Source of the DNA: UBA1672 sp033851915
GTDB lineage: Bacteria > Pseudomonadota > Alphaproteobacteria > Micavibrionales > Micavibrionaceae
DNA length: 64,000 nucleotides
Assembly (NCBI GenBank): GCA_033851915.1
Contig: JAWSVM010000007.1
Coordinates: 248,001 to 312,000 of the forward strand
Direction: 5' to 3'
In this document: one piece after another, positions 16,030-25,195 of the stretch
How the letters are laid out: every line of letters begins with the position of its first letter
Position numbering within the stretch: position 1 is the stretch's first letter
Program-made: the position numbers and the translations under genes
The notes under the pieces: model-generated
Told to the model about the DNA's origin: nothing
Database searches by the model: none
Seen by the model: only the letters and a program-made list of their open reading frames with translations

Positions 16030-17605
16030 AGGCTTTGCGGCGATAGACATCGTATTTCAGCAGGTAGGCTTTTTCGAGCGTTGTGCCAGTGAAATATTGC
16101 GCACGGTCAAACATAAATTGTTCACCTTTCTCGTATTTTGTTCTGATAATATGCCGAAGTTTTTGGTTTTTTCCAAAAAACGTCATGAAATCAAATGCTT
16201 TCAATGTGCCAATGGGCAAATCCGCAACAAGTATTATGACTGAGGGTTTATAGTGTTCCAGATCATCGGCAACCATCTGTGTATATTTGTTTTTTAACTT
16301 TTGGTAGAGCACTCTTTCTTGTTTGTCTGTGCTTTTAAGCCCCGTTAGTATTTTAGGAATGAACCAAAGGCTGGGAAAGCGCGAGGCGTGTGTATAGCCC
16401 ATGTAAGCCGCTGTTGGGTTAATGATTTCGATATCGCCGTGGAAGGCAAAAAAGGTGCAGGGCTTGGTGCATTCTTTTTCCAGAAATTGAGCAACGGGTA
16501 AATTAGGTATATCCGTTTGCTTTGGAAATCTGGTGTTGAGCGGCGTTTGCACATGTATAATGAAGGCAATGCATGTTATCGGGATAATGATTTGTGCAAT
16601 TTGCAGGCGTTTGAAAAAATACGGAATCCGAAAACTTATTGAAAGTGTGAGTGCGCAAAGAAAAAAGGTGTAGATGGGGGTTATATGATTGAAAAACCCT
16701 TTCATTTGCACAAAATACGGAATTAAACACAGCAAAGCGCAGCAATATAAAAACAAAACAAAACTTTTCTTCTGTTTGTCTAAATCTTCCATAAATAATT
16801 CAAGAACACACATTGCCGCACAGGCAAACATATAGGTTTGGATTGATAATATCGCGGTAACGGGGGATGTGTTTGTGGCATATAATGTTAGAACATCAGG
16901 GAATATGATCTCTACATAATCGGAGAAGAATGTGAAGATGATGCCTATATAGGCTAGTGTCATGATGCTTAATGCCATGAAATCTATATTGAAGAAGGCG
17001 CCGAATTTTCTTTGGCGGATCATACGATCAAGTATAAAAATGGTTGGCAGAAGGCCGTAATGCGGTTTTACCAAAATACAGAGTGCGCCGATGATCATAA
17101 CGGGGATAAGGATGGTTTTGCGTATATTGATATGCCTCGTCATTGCGTATTGGCACAGAACAAACGGGACGAGAGTGAGAATAACGAAGTGCTCTCTTTC
17201 CGAGAAGAAAACCGTTGTACCCAGTGTGACGCTAAGAAAATAGCCGAGGATGAAAACTTTTTTCTCAGCTGAACTTAGAAACTCGAAAGGCTTTATGACG
17301 AAATAAGTGGTGAGTGTGGATAGGCATATGAAAATAAAGGTGAGATAGAATGATCCCACCGTTACGGGCAGGCCTAGGGCTTTTGCAAATAATATGTGCG
17401 GTGTATATGCAAGAATGCTAAGCGGCGGGTTCGTTTCATAGATGTGTTCGGAGAGTTTTTGACCGTCCAGCAATCGCTCTGCGGCGATGAGTAGCCATGA
17501 GATATTACCGTTCACCATATATTGTCCCTGAATAAGAATACAGGGAAGGATGATGCATATCAGTGCTGTAAAAAATACGAATAGATGCGAGATTTTGGTG
17601 TTCAT
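16019..17605 (-). CDS. GT-C type membrane glycosyltransferase-like protein, copy 1
   Basis: A 528-residue integral membrane protein with about ten hydrophobic segments, resembling the GT-C (GT39/PMT-like) enzymes that use polyprenyl-phosphate sugars on the periplasmic side. Seen: the first periplasmic loop YMVNGNISWLLIAAERLLDG followed by YETNPPLSILAY (the acidic loop region), FFSEREHFVIL, LVKPHYGLLPTIF, and a soluble C-terminal tail with CTKPCTFFAF and TAAYMGYTHASRFPSLW. It has no N-terminal signal beyond the first membrane helix. Its start overlaps the stop of the paralogous gene by 4 bases (ATGA). The neighbouring GtrB- and GtrA-like genes suggest it transfers the sugar they supply. Acceptor and sugar are unknown. 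Confidence 0.78.
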   Translation of the reverse strand: MNTKISHLFVFFTALICIILPCILIQGQYMVNGNISWLLIAAERLLDGQKLSEHIYETNPPLSILAYTPHILFAKALGLPVTVGSFYLTFIFICLSTLTTYFVIKPFEFLSSAEKKVFILGYFLSVTLGTTVFFSEREHFVILTLVPFVLCQYAMTRHINIRKTILIPVMIIGALCILVKPHYGLLPTIFILDRMIRQRKFGAFFNIDFMALSIMTLAYIGIIFTFFSDYVEIIFPDVLTLYATNTSPVTAILSIQTYMFACAAMCVLELFMEDLDKQKKSFVLFLYCCALLCLIPYFVQMKGFFNHITPIYTFFLCALTLSISFRIPYFFKRLQIAQIIIPITCIAFIIHVQTPLNTRFPKQTDIPNLPVAQFLEKECTKPCTFFAFHGDIEIINPTAAYMGYTHASRFPSLWFIPKILTGLKSTDKQERVLYQKLKNKYTQMVADDLEHYKPSVIILVADLPIGTLKAFDFMTFFGKNQKLRHIIRTKYEKGEQFMFDRAQYFTGTTLEKAYLLKYDVYRRKASSP

Positions 17606-19209
17606 TTTTGATTGCTTCCTATTTGTTCTGTGCCTTTTTTATACACATCCCACGTTATTATATGCTCAAAATCATATTTTGTATCGCGATAGAAATATGC
17701 GCGATCCATGCTGAAGCTGCCGATAGATTTGTATGTAGAGAGAATATCGATCAGTTGCGGTGCATTTGCGGCAAAGCGCTTTGCGAAATTGGTTGGGTTA
17801 TTATCCGCATCGCGCAGGATAAGAAGCAGGGAGGGCTTCATCGTTTTGAAATCATTGATGATGTACTCAGCGTAGCGTGTTTGGGCGTCTTCGATGGATT
17901 CGTTGTATTTGCTATGGGTGGCTGTTGGCACGTGTCCGTCAAAGGCGGGCTGGAACCAAAAAGCAGGAAAACGTGTTGCATAAGTATGGCCTGAGTAAAA
18001 GGCCAATTGGCTGGTGATGTCCATATTTTCATATGTCATGAAGTAAGAGCAGGGCTGTGTGCAATGCTGATCCAGATAGTCTGTGAATTCGTTTTTTTCG
18101 TAGTCTTTATGCGTTGGATAGTCGGGCCGCAGGGGAGAGAATGCATAAGATGAAACGAAGATCAGCGCAATGAATATGTGCAGTAAGGCATTTTCGCGAA
18201 GGGGTGTTTTGAGGTTTAACTTGCGTTGTGCAATATCGTAGAGCAAGACGCCGCCTAGTGGGAAGAGTAAGGCGTAGAATGGAAGGCGGTGATAGGTGAA
18301 ACCTTTCATTTGAATGACGAAGACGGCCAAAGCGAGGAGGCTGCAAAAGGCAATCGCGGACAGGATTTTCCTTTTTCCTTCTTGTGGAATGAAGAAAGCA
18401 GCGGCAAGGCATCCCCCCGCAATGATGGCGTATATTTTTGCATAGAGATAGACTAAGTGCGGATCGTTGTAATTGAGGTAAAAACGTAAAACATCAGGCA
18501 AGATCACAGTTATGAAGTCTTGGAAGAACACCCAAATAATGCCGACATATCCCACAGCAAACAGGGAGAGGATTATGAAGTCGGGGGATTTTATAACTCC
18601 TATAATTGTCTTGGAGGTGATTGCGCGATGAATAAATATAAACGCCGGAATGAGGCCGAAGTGAGGTTTAATCAGTAAGGCTATCGCTCCGATAATAATG
18701 GTGAAATATTTCATTCCACATGGAACATTGTGTTTATACGTTATGCATAGCTGCGTTAGAATAAAGGGCAGGAGGGCAATGGCAATGAAATGGTCTCGTT
18801 CTGCAAAGTAGAGCGCGGGAATGATGGTTAAGGAACATAAAGAGCCTAAAGAGATCAAAAATCGTTCATTATCACTAAATATACCAAAAGATTTGAGGGT
18901 TTTATACGTAATGATTACAAAAAGCGCGACAATGGATAATGTGCCCCAGAATATGACGTCATGTGTCGGGATGGAAAAGGATTCAGCCAAGAAAACAAAA
19001 GGGGCGTAGATTAAGACGCTTAATGGCGGGTTTGTGTCAAAGCACCCTTGTGACAGGGAAGAACCTGACATTATTCTTTTAACACAGATGGTTAGCCATG
19101 AAACATCACAGTTAACGCTTTTTTGATATTGGACGGATAGCCAAGGGATAAGGGCGATGGAAGATAAAATCCACAGATAGATATTAAAGATATATCTTTT
19201 TCTATCCAT
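17602..19209 (-). CDS. GT-C type membrane glycosyltransferase-like protein, copy 2
   Basis: A 535-residue paralogue of the next gene downstream, with the same layout of multiple membrane helices and a soluble tail. Corresponding landmarks are VNCDVSWLTICVKRIMSGSS, CFDTNPPLSVLIYAP, FAERDHFIAIALLPF, LIKPHFGLIPAFIF, CTQPCSYFM and HTYATRFPAFWFQP. The pair is clearly diverged, so the copies probably differ in sugar or acceptor rather than being a recent duplicate. Both carry an acidic residue in the first loop (DVSW here, NISW in copy 1, which has Asn instead of Asp). It lies 23 bases downstream of clpX on the same strand. Confidence 0.78.
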   Translation of the reverse strand: MDRKRYIFNIYLWILSSIALIPWLSVQYQKSVNCDVSWLTICVKRIMSGSSLSQGCFDTNPPLSVLIYAPFVFLAESFSIPTHDVIFWGTLSIVALFVIITYKTLKSFGIFSDNERFLISLGSLCSLTIIPALYFAERDHFIAIALLPFILTQLCITYKHNVPCGMKYFTIIIGAIALLIKPHFGLIPAFIFIHRAITSKTIIGVIKSPDFIILSLFAVGYVGIIWVFFQDFITVILPDVLRFYLNYNDPHLVYLYAKIYAIIAGGCLAAAFFIPQEGKRKILSAIAFCSLLALAVFVIQMKGFTYHRLPFYALLFPLGGVLLYDIAQRKLNLKTPLRENALLHIFIALIFVSSYAFSPLRPDYPTHKDYEKNEFTDYLDQHCTQPCSYFMTYENMDITSQLAFYSGHTYATRFPAFWFQPAFDGHVPTATHSKYNESIEDAQTRYAEYIINDFKTMKPSLLLILRDADNNPTNFAKRFAANAPQLIDILSTYKSIGSFSMDRAYFYRDTKYDFEHIITWDVYKKGTEQIGSNQK

Positions 19210-19232
19210 GGTTTTTACCTGCTAGACCAGCG

Positions 19233-20576
19233 TTAGCTCGCCTCTTTTTCTTCTTCTTCTTTTTCTTTTTTAGAAGAAGATTCTGCCGCTTCTTTTAGAA
19301 GAGGGGATGATTTTTTCTTCTTTTTCTTTTTCTTCGCCTTTGATTTTTTGTATATGGGCGGTTCTTTGTTTTCAACAGTCGATGCTTCAACAAGGATTTC
19401 TGTAACATCATCCATATCAGGAACATCAAACATTGAATCAAGGAGTATCTCTTCGATAATGGAGCGTAACCCACGTGCGCCTGATTTTCTTTTGATAGCT
19501 TTTTTCGCAATGGCCGATAGGGCATCCTCAGAGAATTTAAGCTCTGCATCTTCCATATCAAACAGTTTTTGATATTGCTTGACCAAAGCGTTTTTGGGCT
19601 GTGTCAGGATGGTGACAAGTGCATCTTCATCCAGATCTTCCAATGTCGCGATGACAGGCAAGCGTCCGATAAATTCAGGAATAAGACCATATTTGTGCAA
19701 ATCTTCCGGTTGCAGGTCTTTGAGTAATTCACCAATGCCGCGCTCATCAGGGCCTTGAACTTCTGCGCCGAAGCCAATTGTTGTGCCTTTGCCACGCTCG
19801 GCAATAACTTTTTCCAGTCCGGAGAACGCACCACCACAAATAAACAGGATGTTGGAGGTATCAACTTGCAGAAATTCTTGCTGCGGATGTTTGCGTCCGC
19901 CTTGCGGAGGAACAGAGGCAATTGTGCCTTCCATCAATTTAAGTAAAGCTTGCTGCACGCCCTCACCAGATACATCACGGGTAATAGACGGGTTGTCTGA
20001 TTTGCGCGAAATTTTGTCAATCTCGTCAATATAGACGATTCCTTTTTGTGCGCGCTCGACGTTATAGTCAGAGGCTTGCAATAGCTTCAAAACAATGTTT
20101 TCAACGTCTTCACCAACGTAACCTGCTTCGGTTAATGTTGTGGCATCAGCCATTGTGAAGGGTACATCAAGAATACGGGCAAGTGTTTGGGCAAGAAGTG
20201 TCTTACCACAACCTGTTGGCCCAACCAGAAGGATATTTGATTTGGCCAGCTCAACGTCAGGGTTTTCTTCTGTGTGCTCCAAACGCTTATAGTGATTGTG
20301 AACCGCAACGGATAGAACGCGTTTTGCATTTTCCTGTCCGATAACATAATCATCAAGAACGGCTTTAATTTCGCTTGGCGCAGGGACGCCGTCACCTGTG
20401 CGTACCAATTGGTTGGTGTCTTCATCACGGATGATATCCATGCATAGCTCAACACATTCGTTACAAATGAATACATTCGGCCCCGCAATAAGTTTGCGTA
20501 CCTCATGTTGGCTCTTTCCGCAGAAAGAACAATATAGTGGATTTTTTGTATCGGATGAACCGGATGTTTTACTCAT
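19233..20576 (-). CDS. clpX: ATP-dependent Clp protease ATP-binding subunit ClpX
   Basis: AAA+ unfoldase that feeds proteins into ClpP. The 447 residues include the N-terminal zinc-binding domain (CSFCGKSQHEV with FICNECVELC), Walker A GPTGCGKT, Walker B GIVYIDEIDK, the pore region, the ClpP-binding IGF loop (GTTIGFGAEVQ) and GRLPVIATL, and ends the core with RGLRSIIEEILLDSMF. Past about residue 405 there is a low-complexity tail: a run of eight Lys, then Ser, Lys and Glu (KKEKEEEEKEAS), which the E. coli protein (424 residues) lacks. clpP is not adjacent; two glycosyltransferase genes follow instead. Confidence 0.97.
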   Translation of the reverse strand: MSKTSGSSDTKNPLYCSFCGKSQHEVRKLIAGPNVFICNECVELCMDIIRDEDTNQLVRTGDGVPAPSEIKAVLDDYVIGQENAKRVLSVAVHNHYKRLEHTEENPDVELAKSNILLVGPTGCGKTLLAQTLARILDVPFTMADATTLTEAGYVGEDVENIVLKLLQASDYNVERAQKGIVYIDEIDKISRKSDNPSITRDVSGEGVQQALLKLMEGTIASVPPQGGRKHPQQEFLQVDTSNILFICGGAFSGLEKVIAERGKGTTIGFGAEVQGPDERGIGELLKDLQPEDLHKYGLIPEFIGRLPVIATLEDLDEDALVTILTQPKNALVKQYQKLFDMEDAELKFSEDALSAIAKKAIKRKSGARGLRSIIEEILLDSMFDVPDMDDVTEILVEASTVENKEPPIYKKSKAKKKKKKKKSSPLLKEAAESSSKKEKEEEEKEAS

Positions 20577-20725
20577 GATGTGAGGCTTTCTATCCCTTTA
20601 TGAATCTTTATATCTTTAATCTGCCAATTAGCGAGCCTATGTGCAAGCCCCTATGTTAAGGATTGTTGATTTTTGTTCAGAATATCCCTAAGTTTCTTTT
20701 CAAACAAATATTAGGTTTTTAATTT

Positions 20726-21130
20726 ATGTCGTTAGAATCAGTAAAAGAAGTGGTTGAGAATTTCTCTCTGTTTGATGATTGGGAAGAGCGTTATCGCTAC
20801 CTGATTGACCTTGGGCGGGAATTACCGCAAATGGATGATGCGCTTAAAACCGATGAAAGTTTGGTGCGCGGGTGTACGTCGCGTGTTTGGCTGGTTGCGG
20901 CGGTTAAAGACGGTAAGTTCACCTTTGAAGCTGATAGTGATGCGCATATCGTGCGCGGGCTTGTGGCGTTGTTATTCTTTGCGTATCAAGATTGTACGCT
21001 GGAGGAAGTGCGTGGCATTGATATTGATGCAATGTTTAAAGAGATTGGCTTGGATCAGCATTTAAGTGCTAATCGCCGCAGTGGATTTTTTGCAATGGTT
21101 GAGCGTATAAAATCTTTTGCTTCCCAATAG
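20726..21130 (+). CDS. sufE: SufE-family sulfur acceptor
   Basis: A 134-residue SufE protein that takes persulfide sulfur from the SufS cysteine desulfurase for Fe-S cluster assembly. Seen: NFSLFDDWEERYRYLIDLGRELP, the active cysteine in LVRGCTSRVWL, then ADSDAHIVRGLVALLFFAYQ and the C-terminal SANRRSGFFAMVERIKSF. Length fits SufE (about 138) and not the larger CsdE. No other suf genes are in the window. It converges on the secreted unknown protein; the stops are 3 bases apart. No terminator is obvious. Confidence 0.94.
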   Translation: MSLESVKEVVENFSLFDDWEERYRYLIDLGRELPQMDDALKTDESLVRGCTSRVWLVAAVKDGKFTFEADSDAHIVRGLVALLFFAYQDCTLEEVRGIDIDAMFKEIGLDQHLSANRRSGFFAMVERIKSFASQ

Positions 21131-21132
21131 AA

Positions 21133-21819
21133 TTATTTGATTTTTGTTTCAGGCGCTTCTTTTTTAGATTCCGGTGCAGATTCGGATTTTGGTTTTTCTG
21201 GTGCTTCTATCGCGCCAGTTTCTTCTAAATCCAGAGTATAACCAATGGTGCGGAGAATTTTTGCGAAGTGTTCATCGGATTCGGCGGATTGTTCTCCGAT
21301 GAGTTCAGCCTCTACAGACATGATGGATTTATCTGCGATCCAAAGTTGCGCGATATAGATTGTATTGTTTAACCCTTTGCGTCCACGTCCCAGAAGGCCG
21401 CTTTGACGATATGTTTCTTCCTGACGGCTGCTGATTTCATAGGCTTCGATTATAGTGTCTTTTGTCATCGCGCGCACTGTATCTTCCATAACTTTGGGAG
21501 TGAAGGCTTCATATACAGAGGGGGTAGAGCGGTTGCATATAATTTCTACAGTTATCGTTGTGGAGAGGTCAAACACCTTTGTATAGGAGACTAAGTTGAA
21601 ACATGTATCTTCGGTTTTGCCCTCGCATTTACGACTGATGTGGGGTTTTTCAGGGAATTGAGCGGTAAACTGACAGTAATTCGGTGAATATTTGGCGGTT
21701 TCCAGCTGAGTTTGTTCTGTCGTTTCAGGTGCAGCAGGTGTTTCTTTCGCTGTTTCTTGTGCCATCACGGGGGCAGAAAAAGTTACAATCAGGCATAATA
21801 CGCGCAATAATTTCATCAT
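21133..21819 (-). CDS. Exported protein of unknown function
   Basis: A 228-residue protein that I do not recognise. It has a signal peptide (LLRVLCLIVTFSAPVMAQ, likely cut after VMA), a short Thr/Glu/Pro linker, a central domain with paired cysteines (NYCQFTAQFPEKPHISRKC, TEDTCFNLVSYTKVF, IICN) consistent with periplasmic disulfides, and a Lys/Glu/Pro-rich tail. The start is one base past the hisS stop, so it is probably translated together with hisS. It has no lipobox. I can offer no function. Confidence 0.72.
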   Translation of the reverse strand: MMKLLRVLCLIVTFSAPVMAQETAKETPAAPETTEQTQLETAKYSPNYCQFTAQFPEKPHISRKCEGKTEDTCFNLVSYTKVFDLSTTITVEIICNRSTPSVYEAFTPKVMEDTVRAMTKDTIIEAYEISSRQEETYRQSGLLGRGRKGLNNTIYIAQLWIADKSIMSVEAELIGEQSAESDEHFAKILRTIGYTLDLEETGAIEAPEKPKSESAPESKKEAPETKIK

Positions 21820-21820
21820 G

Positions 21821-23158
21821 TTATTTTGTCCATTCTTCAGGTGACGCTTTGTCTTGCGTGCCTTCTTTCATGTCTTTAACTTCGTGGTCTTGCCCATCCT
21901 CGAAAGGCGGGAACCAGACATAGGGTATGCCTTTTTTCTGTGCATAGGCAAGTTGTCTTTTGATTTTGGATGCGCCGTGGAAGGTCTCGACGTTATAGCC
22001 ACGTTTGCGCAGCGTTTGCGCCGTTGTCATCATTAGGGGGCGTGATTCTTCATTTGGCAGGACGACCAGAATATCAGCAGGTGATACGCCGGACACGGGA
22101 AGTTGGTTTTTTAGGCGGATACGGTCAAACAAGCGGGAAAAGCCGATGGATATGCCAACGCCCGGTAAATGCTTGTTAATATAATTGCCTGCCAAATCAT
22201 CATAACGCCCACCTGAACAGATAGAGCCATAGGATGGGTCATCAAGAAAACGGGTTTCATAGACAGTGCCTGTATAGTAATCGAGGCCGCGTACGATGGA
22301 TAAGTCGGCAACAACCGCATTATCGGGCAGGTGTTGTAATTGATCTAAAACGAAGGATAGCTCTTCTATGCCTTCTTTCATGGTGTCATTTTGATTGGCT
22401 GTTGGTATGCCATTGATGAGTTCTTTGGATGTGGATACTTTAATTAAAGCCAGCGATAGAATGGTATCGATATTCTTATCACTAAGGCCAATACCTGCAA
22501 GTTCACTTGCAACGGTGTTTTTATCCATCTTATCCAGCTTATCAATCCAGCGTGTTACTTCTGTAATATTTTCAATTCCGAGACCTTCAAGCAGGCCAAT
22601 CAGAATTTTGCGGTTTGAAATCTGGATTTGAATTTTCTCATCTTCCATACCGGGCAGGCTGGATAGGATTTCCCAGATGATGGCGGGCATTTCCGCGTCA
22701 AAATGCAGGGGCAGAGAATCAACATTAATCACGTCGATATCACATTGATAAAATTCACGAAAACGTCCGGCTTGCGGGCGTTCACCGCGCCAGACACGTT
22801 GCATTTGATATCGTTTGAACGGGAAAACCAGTTCGTTAAAATGTTGCGCAGTATAACGGGCGAGGGGCACTGTTTGGTCAAAGTGCAAAGCGAGGCGGGC
22901 TTCTTTGTCGCCTTCTTCTTTATGCAAGCGTTCCAGAACGTACATCTCTTTATCTGTGTCCGCGCCACCATCGCCGCCTTTGGCGTTTATGGCATCTAAC
23001 GCCTCAACGCTCGGCGTTTCGATGGAGCAAAAACCATAGCTTTCAAACACGCGGCGAATATGGTCGAACCATTGTTGCTCTGCGCGTCTGGTTTCGGGAA
23101 GCCATTCAGGGAATCCGCTGATTGGCTTTGGTTTGTATATTCTTTTCTTTTCACTCAT
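21821..23158 (-). CDS. hisS: Histidyl-tRNA synthetase
   Basis: Charges tRNA-His. The 445 residues are slightly longer than E. coli HisRS (424). Seen: motif 1 region FDHIRRVFESYGFCSIETPSVE, motif 2 VWRGERPQAGRFREFYQCDI, the HisA loop RGLDYYTGTVYE, motif 3 SICSGGRYDDLAGNY with GISIGFSRLFDRI, and a C-terminal anticodon-binding domain (VLPNEESRPLMMTTAQTLRK). Motif 2 differs from the E. coli type (RQFHQ) and resembles the REFYQCD seen in eukaryotic and actinobacterial enzymes. Alphaproteobacteria are known to have divergent HisRS matched to tRNA-His lacking G-1. A secreted unknown protein is coupled directly downstream. Confidence 0.95.
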   Translation of the reverse strand: MSEKKRIYKPKPISGFPEWLPETRRAEQQWFDHIRRVFESYGFCSIETPSVEALDAINAKGGDGGADTDKEMYVLERLHKEEGDKEARLALHFDQTVPLARYTAQHFNELVFPFKRYQMQRVWRGERPQAGRFREFYQCDIDVINVDSLPLHFDAEMPAIIWEILSSLPGMEDEKIQIQISNRKILIGLLEGLGIENITEVTRWIDKLDKMDKNTVASELAGIGLSDKNIDTILSLALIKVSTSKELINGIPTANQNDTMKEGIEELSFVLDQLQHLPDNAVVADLSIVRGLDYYTGTVYETRFLDDPSYGSICSGGRYDDLAGNYINKHLPGVGISIGFSRLFDRIRLKNQLPVSGVSPADILVVLPNEESRPLMMTTAQTLRKRGYNVETFHGASKIKRQLAYAQKKGIPYVWFPPFEDGQDHEVKDMKEGTQDKASPEEWTK

Positions 23159-23204
23159 AAGACTTTGTTACTGGATGATTGTGGTTGGCGCAAGGGGAAA
23201 GCCC

Positions 23205-25043
23205 TTATTGCTCGTCAAATAATTCTGTTAGCTGGGTTGTTAGGGCTTCGGCAAGTTCGTCTGCATCTGAAATGGTGATGGCCTTTTCATAGTATTTCGT
23301 CACGTCATGGCCGATACCAATCGCGGTTAGCTCTACGTTTGATTTGGCCTCTATCCATTTAATGACGCCGCGTAAATCCATTTCCAAAATATTGTGTGGA
23401 TTAACGGACAGGGTCGAATCATCAACAGGCGCGCCGTCAGAAATGACCAGCAGGATTTTGCGCTCTTCGGGGCGGCGGGAAATGCGGTTATAGGCCCAGA
23501 CCAACGCTTCGCCATCAATATTTTCCTTGAGCAAGCCTTCCTTCAGCATAAGTCCAAGGTTCTTACGGGCGCGGCGGATGGGGGCGCTGGCGTCTTTATA
23601 TATAATGTGGCGAATATCGTTCAGGCGGCCTGGTTTTTCGGGGCGGTCATTGGCCATCCAAAGTTCTCGCGATTTTCCGCCTTTCCATGTGCGTGTGGTG
23701 AAGCCGAGGATTTCTGTTTTGATGCCGCAACGCTCCAACGTTTGGGCGATGATGTCGGTGCTGGTCGCGGCAATGGTGATGGGACGACCGCGCATAGAGC
23801 CGGAATTATCGATCAGCAGCGTGACAACCGTATCTTTGAACGGCATTTCCTTTTCTTGCTTAAAGGTCAGCGGCACATTGGGGTTTGCAATCACACGGGC
23901 GAGGCGAGCGGCGTCAAGGATGCCTTCCTCCAGATCGAATTGCCAGCTGCGGCGTTGGCGCGCCATTAATTTTCGTTGTAGGCGGTTGGCCAGCTTGGTG
24001 ATGATATTTTGATGATTGGAGAGTTGGTTATCCAGCAGTTCGCGCAGACGTTCAAGCTCAAACGAGTCGGCGAGGTCTTCGGCTTTGATTTCTTCATCGA
24101 ACTGCGTGGTGTAAACGCGGTATTGTCCCTCGGTGAAATTCACCAGATCTTGTGATCGATTGGGCGGCAGAGGGATATTCTCCTCCGTCATCATGTCATC
24201 GGATTCGATATCATCCATGATGTCATCCATATCCATATCAAAGGATTCGTCTGATTCGGCGGTTTCTGAAGATTCGCCTGCGGGGGATTGTTCTTGTTCC
24301 TGTTGGTCTTGCGCGTCACTGTCGGGGGACTCTTGCGCCTCATCAGGCGTGTTTTCATCGTCGTCCTCTTGGGTTTTCAGGTCGTGTTCTTCATCGCCGT
24401 CGGGGTCAATTTTCAAGTTCAATGCAGAGAGCAGCTTTCGCGCCGCTTGAGTGTATGATTTCTGATCGTGGATAAGATTTTTCAGGTGATCGAAATTCAC
24501 CTGCTGTAATTGCTCTGTAATCCATGGTTTCCAAAGTTTGACGAGCTTTGTTGTTGCAGGTGGCGGGATGCGCCCTGTCATTGTGCAGCGTGCAACAATA
24601 TGCAGCGCATCGGCGAGGGCGACGTCCTCACGTTCTCTGATATCACCAAAGCCGCGTCTGATGGCTTTGGCCTCTAAGACCGCATCAAGATTATCGGCAA
24701 CGCCATCCATGCTTAATATACCAATAGAATCACAGCGTGCTTGCTCTAATGCGTCCAGCGCGGCTTGTGCTTGCAGGTTGCTTTGGCCGTTATTGCGGTG
24801 TAACTGTCTGTTGTGATGGGCGATTTTTAGGGCATATGTGTCGGCGCACCCACGGATAAGGGCGCGTTTTTCTGCGGGCATATCAGGGGTGGGGGCAGGG
24901 ATGCGTGGATAGTCTAAATCTCTAATTTCACCTGTTGGCATCTCGGTTTCGGAATAGGTGACCTCCAGATCGGCCTTGCGCGAAATTGCCCGCATGACAG
25001 AGGATGTATTGGTTTTGAACTGTTCCGGATTTTGTGTGCTCAT
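23205..25043 (-). CDS. cobT: CobT-type cobaltochelatase subunit (VWA protein)
   Basis: CobT is the von Willebrand A partner of the AAA+ CobS in the aerobic cobaltochelatase CobNST. The 612 residues (from the ATG at 25043) show the N-terminal domain (SSVMRAISRKADLEVTYSE), a long acidic Asp/Glu/Gln/Ser linker in the middle (about residues 220-290), and a C-terminal VWA domain with the MIDAS motif LLIDNSGSMRGRP and ISDGAPVDD. The start is uncertain; ATG at 25082 also fits, but homology starts just after 25043. cobS is not directly adjacent: an opposing unknown gene separates them. No cobN or other cobalamin gene is present. Confidence 0.9.
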   Translation of the reverse strand: MSTQNPEQFKTNTSSVMRAISRKADLEVTYSETEMPTGEIRDLDYPRIPAPTPDMPAEKRALIRGCADTYALKIAHHNRQLHRNNGQSNLQAQAALDALEQARCDSIGILSMDGVADNLDAVLEAKAIRRGFGDIREREDVALADALHIVARCTMTGRIPPPATTKLVKLWKPWITEQLQQVNFDHLKNLIHDQKSYTQAARKLLSALNLKIDPDGDEEHDLKTQEDDDENTPDEAQESPDSDAQDQQEQEQSPAGESSETAESDESFDMDMDDIMDDIESDDMMTEENIPLPPNRSQDLVNFTEGQYRVYTTQFDEEIKAEDLADSFELERLRELLDNQLSNHQNIITKLANRLQRKLMARQRRSWQFDLEEGILDAARLARVIANPNVPLTFKQEKEMPFKDTVVTLLIDNSGSMRGRPITIAATSTDIIAQTLERCGIKTEILGFTTRTWKGGKSRELWMANDRPEKPGRLNDIRHIIYKDASAPIRRARKNLGLMLKEGLLKENIDGEALVWAYNRISRRPEERKILLVISDGAPVDDSTLSVNPHNILEMDLRGVIKWIEAKSNVELTAIGIGHDVTKYYEKAITISDADELAEALTTQLTELFDEQ

Positions 25044-25195
25044 TATAAGGGGATCGTATCGCATTTCTTGTTTCATACGCAATGGCTATGTCATTGGTTG
25101 TGCTATTATTTGACGTGTGGTGCTGAATAATGTTACAAAGTCTCAAAATAAATAAGCAATATTACTGGTGATAATTAATATAGGGAAATACGCAC

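Noticed and set aside
24133..24450. Open frame antisense to the acidic linker of cobT
   Set aside because: It is a Ser-rich mirror of the Asp/Glu/Ser-rich cobT linker, without a start signal.
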